A DNA stretch of 64,000 nucleotides, taken from assembly GCA_037043015.1 (NCBI GenBank), contig CM073328.1, forward strand, positions 2,467,409-2,531,408. Direction: 5' to 3'. The translations under genes were made by a program, and so were the position numbers. Positions 11,746 through 25,330 of the stretch are shown piece after piece; positions within the stretch are counted from its first letter, which is position 1; every line of letters begins with the position of its first letter. This stretch comes from Bryum argenteum (taxonomy: Eukaryota > Streptophyta > Bryopsida > Bryales > Bryaceae). The notes below the pieces were generated by a model, which searched no databases, had not been told where the DNA came from, and saw only the letters and a program-made list of their open reading frames with translations.

Positions 11746-12235
11746 ATTAGTCATTTTTGTATTGAGAATGGACAAGTGAGATGGAATAGTCAAATGTGAG
11801 TGCTGTCGTTCTCATAGGCGTGTTTCCAAAAATAATCAGGAGCCGCAATCTAGGCATCCCAGAAAATGTAACCATTTTAAGTGATATGAATGTGTCGATG
11901 CTAGTTAGAAGCATCTAACTAAGTTTATTCAACTATCCCGATTCAATGGCTAGAAATAGTTAAATTACTGAATTGCATCTGATTGATGATGGGAAAACAT
12001 AACCACTAGTAGTTGGATATGTGATCTTGATGACCAAAATGAGTCATTGTGTTGGTTTAGATATTGATGAAGGGTGTCATTCATTCTCAAGCATAGTCAT
12101 GTCATAACTGAATTTCGAGGTATCAGATGACTATTTGTAGTCATATACAAAACTAAAGAACCAAATACTAATTGCAATTTGAATGGCTTGTTGCTTACCT
12201 TGGCATGAAGTGGCAAAGGCAATAACATCAAATTC

Positions 12236-12357
12236 ACACAACTTCTGGCACACCAACACGGTTGAGACTTTCAAGCAGGCAACCAACAAAGTTGAGACTT
12301 TTTGGAAGGTACACCAAAACGAATGAGACTTTTTGGACAACACAATTGAGACTCACT
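12236..12357 (-). repeat. Degenerate minisatellite
   Basis: About four diverged units of roughly 28-36 bases built on CAACA..GTTGAGACTTT. No coding content. Confidence 0.5.
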
Positions 12358-13845
12358 TAAAGTGAAACCAAGAAGCCGAAGAGTTGAGATTAATAAATTG
12401 GCACCTCATTTAATAGCTTCTTGAAAGAGAGCAAATGGAAAACCAACACATCCATAGTATAGCTCCCCCAATTAATGGCTTGCTAGAAACCTCATCTTTC
12501 ATAACAAGAAGGACCTTGAAACTTGAAAAATGACCGAGTAGAGCCTGCAATGCAAGGGTGTGGGAGACTAAAAGAGCTCCTACAAAAAACAACGAGAGCA
12601 GAGCTAGGATTGTAAGGCGAGAGCTGAACGTGCGAGAATGAGAGAACCATGAGGGACATGTTTTTGAGAAGTGAACCACAATAGAACCACACGAGGGACG
12701 CAAGTAGCTTGCGGTAACAACTTGAGACCTTTGAGATTGGCACCTTGATCGAGTTTAAGAGCCGTTTGCCACTGCAGCGCTTAGGATTTGTTCAACCATA
12801 ATGAATAAAGGGCACTCTTTTATCTCAACCAACCTTATTGGCCTATTCTCGCCCTATTCTCATACCCTCGGGATGATGCGAACATACCCTCTAGATGCTT
12901 GACTAATAATAGCCTTCTCTCTTATGAGACCAAAGGCATTTTTGCTATTTAACAGGCTATGGGGGTTGAATCTCCTTCATTATTTAACATCGCCCGTTTG
13001 ATTTCCTATATTCTTTGAATTTGGCTCGGTTTTATGATCAAAATATCTTCTCAAATTATATTCCAAGATAATTTGGGAAGTTTACTTGGGAGACTAGTAA
13101 TTAGCTGCCGGATCTCCCCAATCGCCGATTAGACCATCAGAAAAATCCAACCATTTTTAGCAAGTCATGGTGTTTTCCTGAGACGGAGGAAGTAACTAAT
13201 ATTCACCACCCTGTTCTACAATTGAACATCAATAATTACAGAAAGAGGTACATTTTGAGAGGGGATCCACGAAATCATGGAGGCGATGCCGAGAACGCCC
13301 GGTCGGCAAAGAGGCCGTTTGTGAAGGCGCCGGTGGGCTCGGCCAGCACTCCGCCAGGCGAGATACGACGGACAGGCGGCAAGCCAGCCAGCCAAGAAAT
13401 CAATGCAATGATCTCCACTCTGACATCGCCAGTCCTCTATGGACTGATTACTGTATCCAAGCATCTCATTCCACAGTCACGGAGCATCATCTGCGAAGTC
13501 CCTTTTCGGTACTCAAGGATCTTCCTCTCTGTTTTCTCGCCCAATTTCACGCCCCCCTCCTTCGCCTCGGAGCTCCAGATTAAAAATTCAGAGGACCCAC
13601 CTCAATGTAAACCTCCAATTTCGTGAACCCTAAAACTGCTCCAAACTTGGATCTGTCGCCAGTAGGGATAGCTGGGGAAGGACTGAACTGCAGGAACAAA
13701 AGTTGAGGCGTTGGTAGCTCTGCGTCTTTAGGTTTTTGAATTTGCGCGCGCTTCAAATCGGAGGTTTACAGCTATTTTGTTTGGATGCTTGCGATCGGGA
13801 TTCCGCAATTAAGCAATGGAGGATGGAGGTGGTTTTTGACGAAAG
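12358..13845. other. Intergenic DNA and 5' flank of PIGQ
   Basis: AT-rich DNA, then a more GC-rich stretch from about 13250 that is probably promoter and 5' UTR of the PIG-Q gene. Near 13178-13194 the string ACGGAGGAAGTA resembles a worn end of the CTCCCT-type MITE found at 28.5 and 47.1 kb. No other feature is supported. Confidence 0.35.
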
Positions 13846-16800
13846 ATGGCAGGGCATTGGCAATGTCGACTATGGTGGCCGCACCACCTCACCCGCGCTC
13901 ACCCGACCGTCTCCATGGCGCTCATCGGTTGGGCTACTGTTTCACAGACACGCTCTGTGGACCTCGTGATTGCGGTGACCTGCCCAATGCCCACTGCGGA
14001 ACAACCCCTCCAGGTAATTGCGCACATTCTCAAATTCCAGAGACTGTAGGGTTTAAGCTCACCACTCACAATGTTGCCGGATTGTGCAGGCTTTAGAGAG
14101 CATTCTAAGCTCTACAAGCAAAATGCTGCAGAACCAGATTCCAGCAGCAACACCGCCGTGCATTGTAGGCCAATACCATCCATCGTTAAGGGATGAGTAT
14201 GGCTCAAATGGATGCTCAAACGGATCCCTGAAGCAGATGACTGAAGCAGATTTCTCCGCGACTGCAGTGTCCTGGAACGTCGACGCTGGTGTAATTGTAC
14301 CAAGCTTATTGTATTTTAAGATCAATGGTGTACAATATCATGCTGATACTCATGTGAGTTTAATCGAGTCTATTCTTTCGTTTTCGAGCTTGAGCCCGCA
14401 CTTTTTTCGTTCAAAATCGCGAGCATTTTTGACATGACAAAGTGCGTTGATGGCAGATAGTACTCTACGAACAACCTCAATATGGAAAGGGTCATCTCTC
14501 ATGTCGCATGTGGTCCTCAGCACATCTCGCAAAGCAAGCGTGCTCGAGGTCAACGACCAAACCCAAATGGGTGATGGATGCTGTAGCTGAGCAGCAATCG
14601 TCTTCAGATATTGTGAGCTAAGCATCCATATCAACATTTGTCGGAGCTTGCAAGTAGAATGATAAAGACAATCAAGTATGTTACGTTTTATTTCTTATTT
14701 GCCTGACGGTGTATTTGTGGATGCAGGAAAGGGTTATGGAGCAGCTCAACTGCTCTTCTTTCATAAAGCAGACACTTGCGCTGGGTTTGGGCGAAGCTCC
14801 TGCGAAGCCAGGTCTAATATACAAGTACGGCGGTGTGATTGAAGGTCTACAAATGAGTTGATTGAAAGTTAACCAATGAGTTGATTGAACAGAAATACTT
14901 GTGTGGTGGTGTTTATTTTGTGTTTGTTTTGGCAGCTGGTGGAGGCAAACTTCCGCAACGTTAGTAGCATCGTGTGCTACGGTGCTGTATATTTTGGCAT
15001 GGTCATGCTCGACGCTCTTGGACAGATGGTTATCAGTTGTGCCGGGCATTCGATGTGTCCACACTTGGCATGCTTTGCATCTTCGGTGTCATCAGCTCTT
15101 GGCGTGGCCTTTCATTCTTCTCTGGGGTGGTGTAGGGTAAGCCCCTCATCCCCATATCCTATTCCATGATTCAGAGAAGAAGAAACCCCGGGCCTCCTCC
15201 TTTTGAGCCTCTATTTGCATTGAGTAATTGTTTTCTTAAAGTGCATAACAATTACTAACCCCTCTTTTAGTAAATACTGTACTCATATCACGAACCCGCC
15301 ACATTTGGGACTTTAGTTAGATATTAGGACGATGGACATGTAATCTCGCGAAGGATTTGGAAGGGCTCGGAGGGAACCCAGACGGGAACCCCACTATCGT
15401 TCAGGATTGTAGGGAACCCACTATATCTCAGTTTGGTTCAGGATTGTAGGAACTTGGTAGTTTAAGGACATTTGGGTCCACATTCGAAGCTCAAATGCTC
15501 TCATGATCCCTACTATAGTTGTTGGCAGGACTTGTGGTTCAGAGTGGTATGCAGTATAAAGATATCTCGAAAGCCACTTGATGTTTAGAAGTGTTTCTTC
15601 TGGTGCGCAGAGCTGAGCAAGCGAACGTCGGAATGGCGCACCGGTGTGCACACACCAAGCACGCGACGTGGACGGCGGTGGTGGTAGACATGGCATTGGG
15701 AGCCGTAGCGGGGGTGCTAATACTGTACCACGAGCTAGCGATCGCGAAGCTGGTGCACAAAGTGGTGCGAGTGCTCACCAACGACATCATGCGCACTGGT
15801 TGCATATGGTTGATGGGCGTCCCCGCGGGCTTTAAACTCAACGAGGAGCTCGCGACGCGGCTTGGAACGCTCGCATTGCATGTGATTCAAACGTGGGCCA
15901 CCGTGGGTGCGCTGGTGAAGCCCACGCTGCGGGTGTTCTTACCGATTCTGGCTCTGTTTGGGATCTTATTGGGGCTTACTGTTCCTGTTGCGATGCTCGT
16001 CGATACCCTCCTCTTGGGATCCATTCATATTGCTGCTCTCCATCAAGCCACCGCGTCTTTGTACGCTAGCCAACTCCGTGCTCTCGCTGCTCTCTGGCGC
16101 CTCTTCGGGTACTGTCAAACTCTCTTCATCAAATTTATATCATCGATCTCTTTCTAGTCGTCCTCAAAATGTATCACACCTTAGTTTAGTGGGGTTCATG
16201 GACTTTGTTGTATGGGTACTTACAATGTTCTTGGATGACATCTCTGGTATCTTGTCTTGTCTGTTGTCTAGGTTCATGGACCTTGTTGTATGGGTTACCC
16301 TCAAAGTCCTTTGGAGATGACTTGTGTATTGTCTTGTAGACACTATAATCTGTTGTATCGTAACCACTATTGTTGGTTGTCCTTTGGGCACTTATTTCCA
16401 TTCTCCTATATGCACTATCGTTCATGTCCTGTCTTGTAGGCACTAGTGACAAGTTAGGAACTAGTTTGGATATACTGTTCACTTTGATAGGGGTTAACAA
16501 TCCATCACCAGCAGCGTTAAGTTCTGTCAGAATTAGCATACATTGGTGTTTTGTCACTTAAAATATTACCTACAAGGATATATTGAACAAATACTCGATA
16601 TACACCAAGCTGTGCAGTGATTGGCAGAGAGTTTCTTAGGGAGTTCTTCTTTTTGTAGTCGATGTCTTCTCGCTAATCGATGTCTTTGTAACCAGGGCAC
16701 GGAAGAGGAACCCATTGCGAGGGAGGCAAGACTCGTACGAGTGCACAGTGGAGCAGCTAGTAGTGGGATCACTCATGTTCACTCCGCTTCTTCTACTTCT

Positions 16801-17845
16801 CCCGACAACGTCCGTGTTCTACACTTTCTTCACGCTCATCTACTCCATGATCTCCATAGCTCGCTTGTGCCTACAGTACCTCATCCTCATTCTCCAATGG
16901 TTTCCGTACGCGGAGGTCGCACTCTGGCTCGTGCAGCCACGGAGATTCCCGTCAGGCATTTGGTTCAAGACTCTGCACCAAGTCAAACCCAAAGGATCAA
17001 ACGGGCTCTGGAGCTTGGCTCATCCAAGCTCCGAGCATCGCACCACATTGGTGTCATTGTTAGGCGTGGAGACAGCTACTATAGGTACCTGCACTGCAAC
17101 TTTCGCTTTTACACCCTTTTTGCACTCTCTTTCCACTCACGTGCATAATCTGGCTCTGAAAGTCTCTTTGCACCCCCTTTTTACTCACATGCTTGATCTG
17201 ATTCAGGAGAGTTGCTAGCTCCGTTCACGGAGCAGCTCGGTGGCGTTTGCACTTTCCGATCGGCTGTGGCTTTAATGTACAAGTCCGTCAGCGGTGGCAG
17301 GTAACTAACTCATTTATTGCTATCTACACCACATGTTCACTCTCAACCATTGTGTAGCAACAACTTCCTTAAAGTAGTGGGTGCAATTATTTGAGAGATT
17401 TTATGTAGGTAAGGAAAAAGTGTCCATGATAAAGGAAAGTGGTTTCACAATTTTCTGTTTGGTAACTACCGACCTACATTCTTCCAAAGCACAAAGTTGG
17501 AATCACTAACTAAATCTTACACACTTCTAAACCAATCTTCTCCAATACCGCAAGTCGATAGTTTTAAACTAATCAAGAAGTGACACATATTCCATATTCC
17601 TCAACTCAAAAGTAGGTTCACAGGTGGTTGAAGGGGATGTTGTTTTGTGCTTTATCTACGCTAGATTGATACTAGAAAGGATTTTAATGTGGATTTCTGC
17701 ATCCACTGACTTATTATCACCGGTGCTCAGGATACCATTGGCGTTGGAGTTAGAAAAGGGAGCAAAGCTTCCACATACATTAGTGAGTGTGCGCCATTTC
17801 TGGAGGTTGTGTTACGAAGCTGTTTTGCCATCTACTCGTGTCTGA
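13846..17845 (+). CDS. PIGQ: PIG-Q / GPI1, GPI-GlcNAc transferase subunit
   Basis: Nine exons: 13846-14013, 14090-14353, 14457-14612, 14727-14824, 14936-15136, 15611-16108, 16696-17084, 17207-17300 and 17731-17845. All junctions are GT-AG and the phases agree throughout; 1983 bases give 660 aa. The N-terminus has CRLWWP, as in plant GPI1. Exon 5 is hydrophobic. Exon 6 has the family block GVPAGFKLNEELATRLG followed by membrane segments. The exon 6/7 joint gives LFGARKRNPLRGRQDSYE, the conserved loop before further membrane spans. Exon 9 ends with HFWRLCYEAVLPSTRV. PIG-Q/GPI1 belongs to the ER complex that transfers GlcNAc to phosphatidylinositol, the first step of GPI-anchor synthesis. Family assignment is firm; exon 4-5 borders are the least certain because that part is poorly conserved. 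Confidence 0.9.
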
Positions 17846-19446
17846 TGAGCCCACCATTTTTTGGAGTCCGGCGGATCTGATTATCACAAGCGACCCGATT
17901 TCAGTTCAGGTTGGCTCTTTGGAACTATATCTTTGCTTTTGTAATACTCAATGGGGTTTCATCATTTGGCCTTCCGATGGTTTCATGATTTGTGCAGGGA
18001 TAGTATAGAGTGGGACGACTTCGAATCGTGGAGTATGCATATGGTGTATCTCCAAATCATATTGTTTCTGGGATCTGCTCATTCTGGTTCCAGTTTTATC
18101 ATCATTTTTGACCAGTAGCTTGTACTGTACTGCTTTTGGTAACGCAACAGGATGATAGCATCCACATCATCACCACTTTGCCTGGTTGGTAGTGGGCCAT
18201 TCAATGACATTCAACCTCAAGTTACATTAAGTGGCAGTATCACATGGAGTTAGTGTGCCATTCAATTGCTAATTCTTGCCATAAGCTACACAATCATAGT
18301 AACTTCTCCCTTTCACTCCACAATCCTCCAGTATTCCTAGTTATTTTCGTGCCATTTTTTATTACAATAACCAACATGCTGTAGGACATTGATGACTGTT
18401 TCAAGATTGTAACTTTTATAGCTAGTGATGTTAACTCTTGTATATGGACACACATACATAAATGGTTTCAGAATGTAATCTTTTACAATTTTGTGCAGCT
18501 ACTTAAGAACAACTTATCACACGGGTCACCATAAACTCCATCATAACTTGACATTATTATGAGCATTCTTTTTAAACCAAGTCAACTTCTGTAGGGTTTT
18601 TTGAGTCCGAAGAAACAATCTGTGGGGAGCCCCAATGGACTTCGCAAAAAATTAGCAGCGATCTCCTACCGTATACAAGTACTAATGATCATGATCTCAA
18701 ACTCTACTCAACACATTCCTTTTTGCATAAAAGTCGCTAACAGAATTGTTCGGTCTTTCGTGAATCTGACCAGAATTTATTAACATGTAGGATCTTTACT
18801 TGAAAATGTGAACAGATGAATGCACCAAAGAGGAAAGGATAAACTCCACAAATGTTTTCAGTCATTCAAAGAAGCAATTCATGAGCCCAATCGATAACTT
18901 GGCATTCATGCACATGTGCTCTCTGAGCACGTCAGTGACAAAATGGTGGGAAAAAGGTGGCGGACAGTAACACATGTTCGACGAATTCACAGTCCCATTC
19001 ACGTCCCATTGGTGGTGCTCCTGAGAAATCACATCACTCATTATTTTATCGTACGAGATGCTGTTGTTAATTGTAAGGACAGGATCAATAGATGTGCCCC
19101 TGTCAGTAACTCTGCCCCTCTGCTATAATCAGCTCCAATAATTCACCTCACCCCATTTTCCGTATCACTTGCATGGCTTCAGTGTTTCTGTTATCGAATT
19201 TATGAGACGTCTGTACTTCAACTCTGGAGCTCATCGACTGGGTAAGCTCAACACGTACTTTGCGGTCGATGGAGAATCCATCAACCTTGTAGAGCGCTTA
19301 CATGCAGGTGAGAGTGGCGTGAATGGGATGATTGGTTCAAATGGTGAGTGGTGTGAGCTAGAAACAGGGGACGTATTGGTAGTGTGACGGAGGCTGGGCA
19401 CGCATTCTAAAGACTATGGCTTCTGATTTTGAGATTCATCAGCAGG
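17846..19446. other. Intergenic region between PIGQ and the multicopper oxidase
   Basis: 3' flank of PIGQ and 5' flank of the oxidase gene. A short upstream frame with ATG at 19416 overlaps the oxidase start in another frame and could act as a uORF. No other gene is recognised. Confidence 0.4.
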
Positions 19447-22072
19447 ATGGACCTCGCGATGAAGCTCAAGCTCCTGCTCGTCGTCGCGTGGTGCCATTGT
19501 TGTTGCGTCGTTCTTGGCCAGGCTAGTGCTGGATCATCCGTCTGTCAAGACATGGTGCCATCGCCGAAGCTAGAAATGTTTGTCGACAAGTTGCCGAGAA
19601 TGAAGACTCTAAAAGTCTCAAATGGCAAGCAACTCACTCTTGGAGCCTACAAAATTCAGCAGGCAAGCAAGGCTCAAAGTGATCTCAGCATACTTTGAGA
19701 TTAGCGACCATGGATTTTATGAACTCACTATGGATTCTAGCTTTGGTGTTAGCAAATGGTAATATCGAGCAATGGGTGTGGAGGGCATGAGGCTGATGCT
19801 GTTTGGTTGGGGATGCAGAAGCTGCACAGGGATTTGCCGGCGACGACGCTGTATGCGTACGGGCAGACGGAGGAACAAGCGACATATCCAGGGCCAACGC
19901 TTGAAGCGATAGAGGGCGTTCCAGCGCGCGTGCGATGGGAGAATCATATTTACGACGCAGTACACATGTTCACAGTGGACCCCACGGTGATGTGGGCGAA
20001 TCCGAAGCGAGGTGGGGTGCCGGTCGTCACGCACCTGCACGGGGCGGCGGTGGCGAGCGACTCAGACGGCCACCCGGAGGCGTGGTTCACGCCGTTCGGG
20101 GACACGGGACCAGCGTTCACGAGCCAGAACTATACGTACCCAAACGCGCAGCGCGCTACCATGCTTTGGTACCATGACCACGCGTTCGGCATCACGCGAC
20201 TGAGCATCTTGGCAGGCTTGACGGGCGTCTACATCATCCGGTCGAAAGGGAACTCCCCGACTTGGATGCCGCGGAAACAGCACGAGGTGACGCTGCTGCT
20301 GCAAGACAAGACGCTGTACGCGAACGGGTCCGTGAATTTTCCCACTGTCGGCTTGGCTGTTGACAGTCACCCGCACTGGTGCCCCGAGTATTTCGGCGAC
20401 ACCATACTAGTTAATGGGAAAGCGTGGCCGTACCTTGTTGTCAAGCCGCGGAAGTATCGATTCCGGATAGTGAATGCGGGGAATGCGCGCGTTTATGAGC
20501 TTTCGCTCAGCAACCCGAACGCTTCTGTGGTGCAGATTGGCAGCGATGGCGGGCTCCTAGAGCGTCCTTTCCCCTCGGAGACACTTACACTCGCCCCTGC
20601 GGAGCGCGTCGACGTTATCATCGATTTCTCCAGAGTCGCCGGGCAGGCTGTCGTCCTCCAGAACGCAGCGCTCGTGCCGTATCCCAATGGCGACCCCGCA
20701 TTCACGCCCCCCTCCACACGCAGTGTCATGCAATTCAGAGTGTCAAAGCAGGTGCGCCTTCGCGCTCTCAGTATTCGGAACTAATTTGTGAGCAGTTTAT
20801 GAGCAGGGTGTGTTATCAGTGCAGTTTGTGGGTTGTGCTGCAGGCCGATGGCGCGCGGGGCTCGTCAGTGGCACGCATACCGGACGTGCTCCGCGCTGCG
20901 GACCCCGAAGTTAACCTCAAGGGAGCGCTGTGGCGCACGATGAGCATGATAGAGAATGCGGACGCGAATGATTTTCCCACAGGATCCCTGCTTTCCAATC
21001 TCACCTGGACGGACCCCGTGACGGAGACACCGTTTCTGGGCGCCACTGAAGTTTGGGAGTTCGTCAACCTCACGCCCGACGCGCACCCCATGCACATCCA
21101 CCTTGTCAAGTTTAAGGTACCACTACACTTTTATTAGCAGTCCTTTTCCATGATGACGGCCATACTCGGTTGGCAGTTTCGTCAAGGTAGACGGTGCTCA
21201 GTCGGCATTTGCATTCAGTATTTAATCTCGGATAGTATCCAATCATTGAGAAGAGGAAATGGAAAAGATTTCACATTTCATCAACACGCATTCATATAAT
21301 TAGTTAAGTATGAAACTTTCATCAAAATTGATCAAATCACTTCACGTGTACATGTGGACAATCTTTACCTTGAATTTTGAGAGTAGGCAGGAATCAAATG
21401 AACTATTCATAAGTAGTAGGTTCGAAACTGAGCGTTGTCTATCCCAAAATCTTCAATTTTTACTTGACATGTTGTATCAATCTTACAGATTGTGAAAACG
21501 GTTGGTTTTGTTAAAATTCCTTATCTAGTGAATTGGGAAATCTTCATGATATGAGGGAATAATCAAGTAGAACCTTCAAATTAGTACATTGAGTATGCTC
21601 ACACCATAGCTAGATGAATTCACTTGAGTGTGTCCACTTAGCAATATACATACTCTCTCATGCTCACAAGTGTCCAAAGCGGAGCATAATGGACATTGCA
21701 CCTTCACAAATGGGACCTGAAATTTCAGAAACGATGTATTGCAAATTCTCTCAGGTACTGGAGTTACAAGCACTTAATGCAAGTTTGTACGAAAGTGGGG
21801 ATTGCCACCACTTCAAGAGAGACTTCCGAGGAGCAGGGAGTTGCATGAGTGAGGAGCCTGTCGCACCCATGGCATACCATTTAGGGTGGAAAGATACGGT
21901 GCTAGCATTGCCAGGAATGGTGACTCGCTTGGTTGTTCACTGGAGTCCACAGTCTGGCCATGGCGAGTTTCCATTCGATGCGGCTGCAGCACCGGGGTAT
22001 TTGTGGCACTGCCATATTCTCGACCATGAGGACAATGCCATGATGCGCCCCATTCACGTGAAGAGGAGGTAG
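19447..22072 (+). CDS. LPR-type multicopper oxidase (putative ferroxidase)
   Basis: Four exons: 19447-19662, 19819-20751, 20844-21116 and 21755-22072, total 1740 bases, 579 aa, close to Arabidopsis LPR1 (about 580). Residues 1-25 form a signal peptide (MKLKLLLVVAW core). Copper ligands are visible: THLHG (H144, H146), WYHDH (H191, H193), HPMHIH (H464, H467, H469) and HCHILDHEDNAMM (H559, C560, H561, H565, axial M570). KLHRDLPATTLYAYG and PEYFGDTILVNGKAWP are LPR/CotA-type signatures. LPR1 is a cell-wall ferroxidase that tunes root growth to phosphate and iron; activity here is inferred. Intron 1 begins with GC (CAG|GCAAGC) and is needed to join KIQQ to KLHRDLP in frame. The string THLHGAAVASDSDGHPEAW is closer in style to bacterial CotA-like oxidases than to angiosperm LPR1. 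The start is the ATG at 19447; an upstream in-frame TTG is ignored. Confidence 0.92.
19663..19818 (+). other. GC-AG intron of the multicopper oxidase
   Basis: The 156-base intron has donor CAG|GCAAGC and acceptor GATGCAG. No nearby GT donor keeps the conserved frame. GC-AG introns are a minor, well known class with a strong donor consensus, which this site meets. Confidence 0.75.
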
Positions 22073-24240
22073 AACGTCCGCTACAGACAAGACTATGCTA
22101 AGCTTGTACATAACGTCAAATAATATCGTCAAATGCAATAACTTGGAAAAAAATCCAACCTGAAATCAACTTGATACTCGGTCGATTTCCACCTTTCAAT
22201 TTGATACATACTCAATTTTGTATGCATATTTCAAGGAATTCAACATGAAGCGAGAATTGTCTCTATGTTTTGACTTTTGAAGTCTTCAGGATGAATGAAT
22301 ATGCGGATGTTTTACGTTAGGAGTTCGTAGAAATTTCTCAATTCGCAGTTTAGTCCGTGTCAATAACTACACATTGATACTGCCTATGATTCTTCATTAT
22401 ATTAACATACTACTTTAAGATGAAATTTTTGAATTGACATTGGTAAACATCATGTTGATCATATGTAGCCTAATAGATTGATTTAGCAAAAACGTAATGT
22501 GACAAGTATAAAAATTATTTTGATGTTTTTGGAAGCACAATTTAAACAAGCACTCTTTTGTGGCTAGGGATAAGTCACTACAAACGTCACTTTTCTAGTC
22601 AATTTCTACTAGTGATACAAGATATCACCTCTAGGAAGAAACTATAGATAATTGCATTGTCTAAGCTTGCGTTTATGCTCGTGATTGTCGTCAACCTAAG
22701 TGCTCAAATTCTAACAATATGATACAAGTAGTTGAAAGATGCTCTATACACTCTTAAGAGCCTTGAGAAACATACTAAATCATGTTTAGCTTCTTGTTCC
22801 TTTAATTTTACTCTCATCACTCAATCATATGCTATAAAAATAATTAAACTACCTCAATTGACCTACACTATGCACTAATTGCACTTCCATGTCGAGCTTC
22901 CATCCGGTGGCATTGCTCCCTTGCTGCTCGCACGAGCGACCGAGCCACACCTATCAAGTAGGATATACCTAAAAGAGCTGAGGTTGGAGCAAAAAGTGAT
23001 TAGGCAATACAAGATGATTCGGCTCAAAGTCTCAAACGTGAGACACCAATGTATATATTGGTGGACAATCTGCCATCAATTGCCAATCAAGTAGGGTGGA
23101 AGCATACTTGGGCCGACCAAAAAGTATGCGAGCAATTTTTGATTGCCACATTGTCACCAAACACACCTATTAAATTGTGTGGAACCGTTAATCGTCTTTA
23201 GCCTTTACTATAAATGGCGGGCGCAGGGGAAAAGTTCACATTCGAGCAAAAGTAGAAGATATGCAAATATTGTGACCTCCATCCAAAGCTTCGCGACACT
23301 CTACTAGGTGCATGGGCAAAGGAGCAATTCTTGTTGTTGTCGATGTCCACGACTTAGAGCAGACCAAACTCCATTCCTTCTTCAAGAATATGTCCTTCCT
23401 CAGAAAATACATAAATTTGGGACTTGTATACGTTATGCATTTATGCATTGGTGCTACTCAAAATACTTGTTCCGAGACTTTTTATGCGTTCTAAGAGGAT
23501 ATGCATTCCAAGGGGTACTATTGAATTCAGTGATTCATGTTAACAATTTTTGATGTAGTAAATGACATGCAATCGTGACATATACCTAATTTTTGAAGAT
23601 CCTAAATTAGATTCATACTATCTTGGATGCCATTCACACATGCCATGAATACATAATATCTTGTATGGATTTGAAATTCTTATCACAAAAACTAGACTTC
23701 ATTTGGAAACCTACCCAACAATTTTGTGCAAAACATACTCTAGTAGAAAATATTATGCCTCTTCAAAGTTTCATCATAACATCCAAAATGTACAATCTCA
23801 ACATTTGGCACTTCAGAGTATCTGTAAGAGACTAGCTACTAGACTAGCTGTATGTAATTAGGAAAGAGGGCTCAAGTTAAATGTCCCTAAATTTCGTCTT
23901 TTACTACACTACAACAAAAGCTCAAAAGTACTTGAAGTCCAAAAATTCGAAGGTTTTGAGATTTTTCTAGAAGGTGGGATGAAATCTCCCAAAGGTCGAG
24001 TGTTTGAGTAGAAGTTGGGTGAGTAGGCAAGTAAGTTGGAGGGTGTAGGGTATCCACCCACCTTCGAAAGGTAGGTAACTACTAGGGCATGCCAGGCTAC
24101 CATATCTCACTTGCTTTAGTAGGCCGAGACAAGCGATCCGACACGCTACTCACAGGTAGAGGGTCTCTTTTTGGCACACCGTCAAAGGTAGTAAGTCGGA
24201 TAGCTAATCTCTAGAAAAAGCCATAAGTAGTAACCATTTC
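22073..24240. other. Intergenic, transposon-rich DNA
   Basis: No gene is recognised. Two CACTA-like termini are present. One reads CTACTAGTG and ends at 22614, in the orientation of a right end, with TTTCTAGTCAATT as its subterminal part. The other reads CACTACAACAAAA and starts at 23907, in the orientation of a left end. Neither can be joined to a complete element. Confidence 0.35.
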
Positions 24241-24279
24241 TCCTGTCATGTGACTAAAGATTTGCGATTCATGATTTAA

Positions 24280-24794
24280 TCTTCTGATGACATGTGGCAG
24301 AGGATAAGATGATAAGAAACATTCAACTCCTAGTTGAGGATGAAGGAATTGGAGTTAGACAACTCCAAGTGAATGATATGTGCAGTGGAGTTGGACAACT
24401 CCATATTTAGTGCACAAGAGTCAGACCACTCTAGATTGAGACCATGTGCACGAGAGTTAAACAACTCTCGATGAGGTGCAGTGAAGTTAGACCACTCCTG
24501 AGATAATAATCACTCATGAGATAATAAAAGGATGAGACGAGTTAGATCACTCTAGTTAATGTATTGATAAAATCTATTTTTGAGATAGGAAAGTAAAAGA
24601 CTAGAGATAGACTTTTAGTTCCTGAGGAAGGAACTTGGGATATATAAGCTCGGGGGTGAGAAGGTAGAGACTCACTCTTTTGTTGTGAGCTCTTCTCTAT
24701 GGTTGGGAGGTTGAGCTTAATAAAGTCCTTGGTTGTGTCATTCTAGTTTATCTGTGCTGCTGAGTTGGTGGCAAACCTATTGGAGGTTTGTTAC
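24280..24794. mobile_element. Possible LTR (solo or truncated)
   Basis: The right boundary is sharp: GGTTTGTTACA at 24794 is followed by TCTCCCCCTAAATTT, which on the minus strand reads as a purine tract directly before TGTAACAAACC. That is the arrangement of a polypurine tract and 3' LTR of a Copia-type element. Inside are TATATAA (24641) and AATAAAG (24719). The left part (about 24300-24560) is a series of small palindromic units of the type GAGTT.GACAACTC. No reverse transcriptase or integrase was found nearby and the left boundary is not clear. Confidence 0.4.
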
Positions 24795-25330
24795 ATCTCC
24801 CCCTAAATTTAGCTTGCTAGAAATGCTCCTAGAAATGAAGACACGATACGATAATGGCCATTATTTGGCAAATGTGAGATTCCTAACCTTGTTATGAAAC
24901 CTTTTTATAACCACCAACTATTATAATAAGGTGTAATGTATCATATAATAAGAAATTTATTTCTATGATTGCCTGAACTAATTTATAACATGAGAATGTA
25001 ACATCAAACGAATTAATGTGATAAGAGTGATGTTTCTGATAAATTTGGACAATGCTCCCTTTCTAAGTGTATATATTCCTCGGTATAGATTGTACCATGT
25101 TTTCACTTACATGTTAAATGAAGTTTAGAGATTGACATAATTTTCATCAAGTTGAGAAAAACTTGTTAACTTGAGACACTTTTGGTTAAAGGAAATACAA
25201 TATGAGTAATATTGATGAGAATGGGCTTAACCTAAGTCTCAATATAACAAATTTGTCCATAAAAATTTGAAACACTTCTAAATAGAAAATAGTCTATTAG
25301 ATTCTTCTTACTGTTGATGCAAGGTATTAT
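24795..25330. other. Intergenic DNA
   Basis: AT-rich and next to the possible LTR. Nothing recognisable. Confidence 0.35.

Noticed and set aside
19756..19818. Alternative start of the multicopper oxidase at the ATG at 19756
   Set aside because: It would lose the signal peptide and the conserved VDKLPRM region; the GC-AG junction explains the gene better.
11631..22614. One CACTA element spanning 11 kb with matching ends
   Set aside because: The two subterminal regions differ and the interval contains two intact host genes; more likely unrelated fragments.
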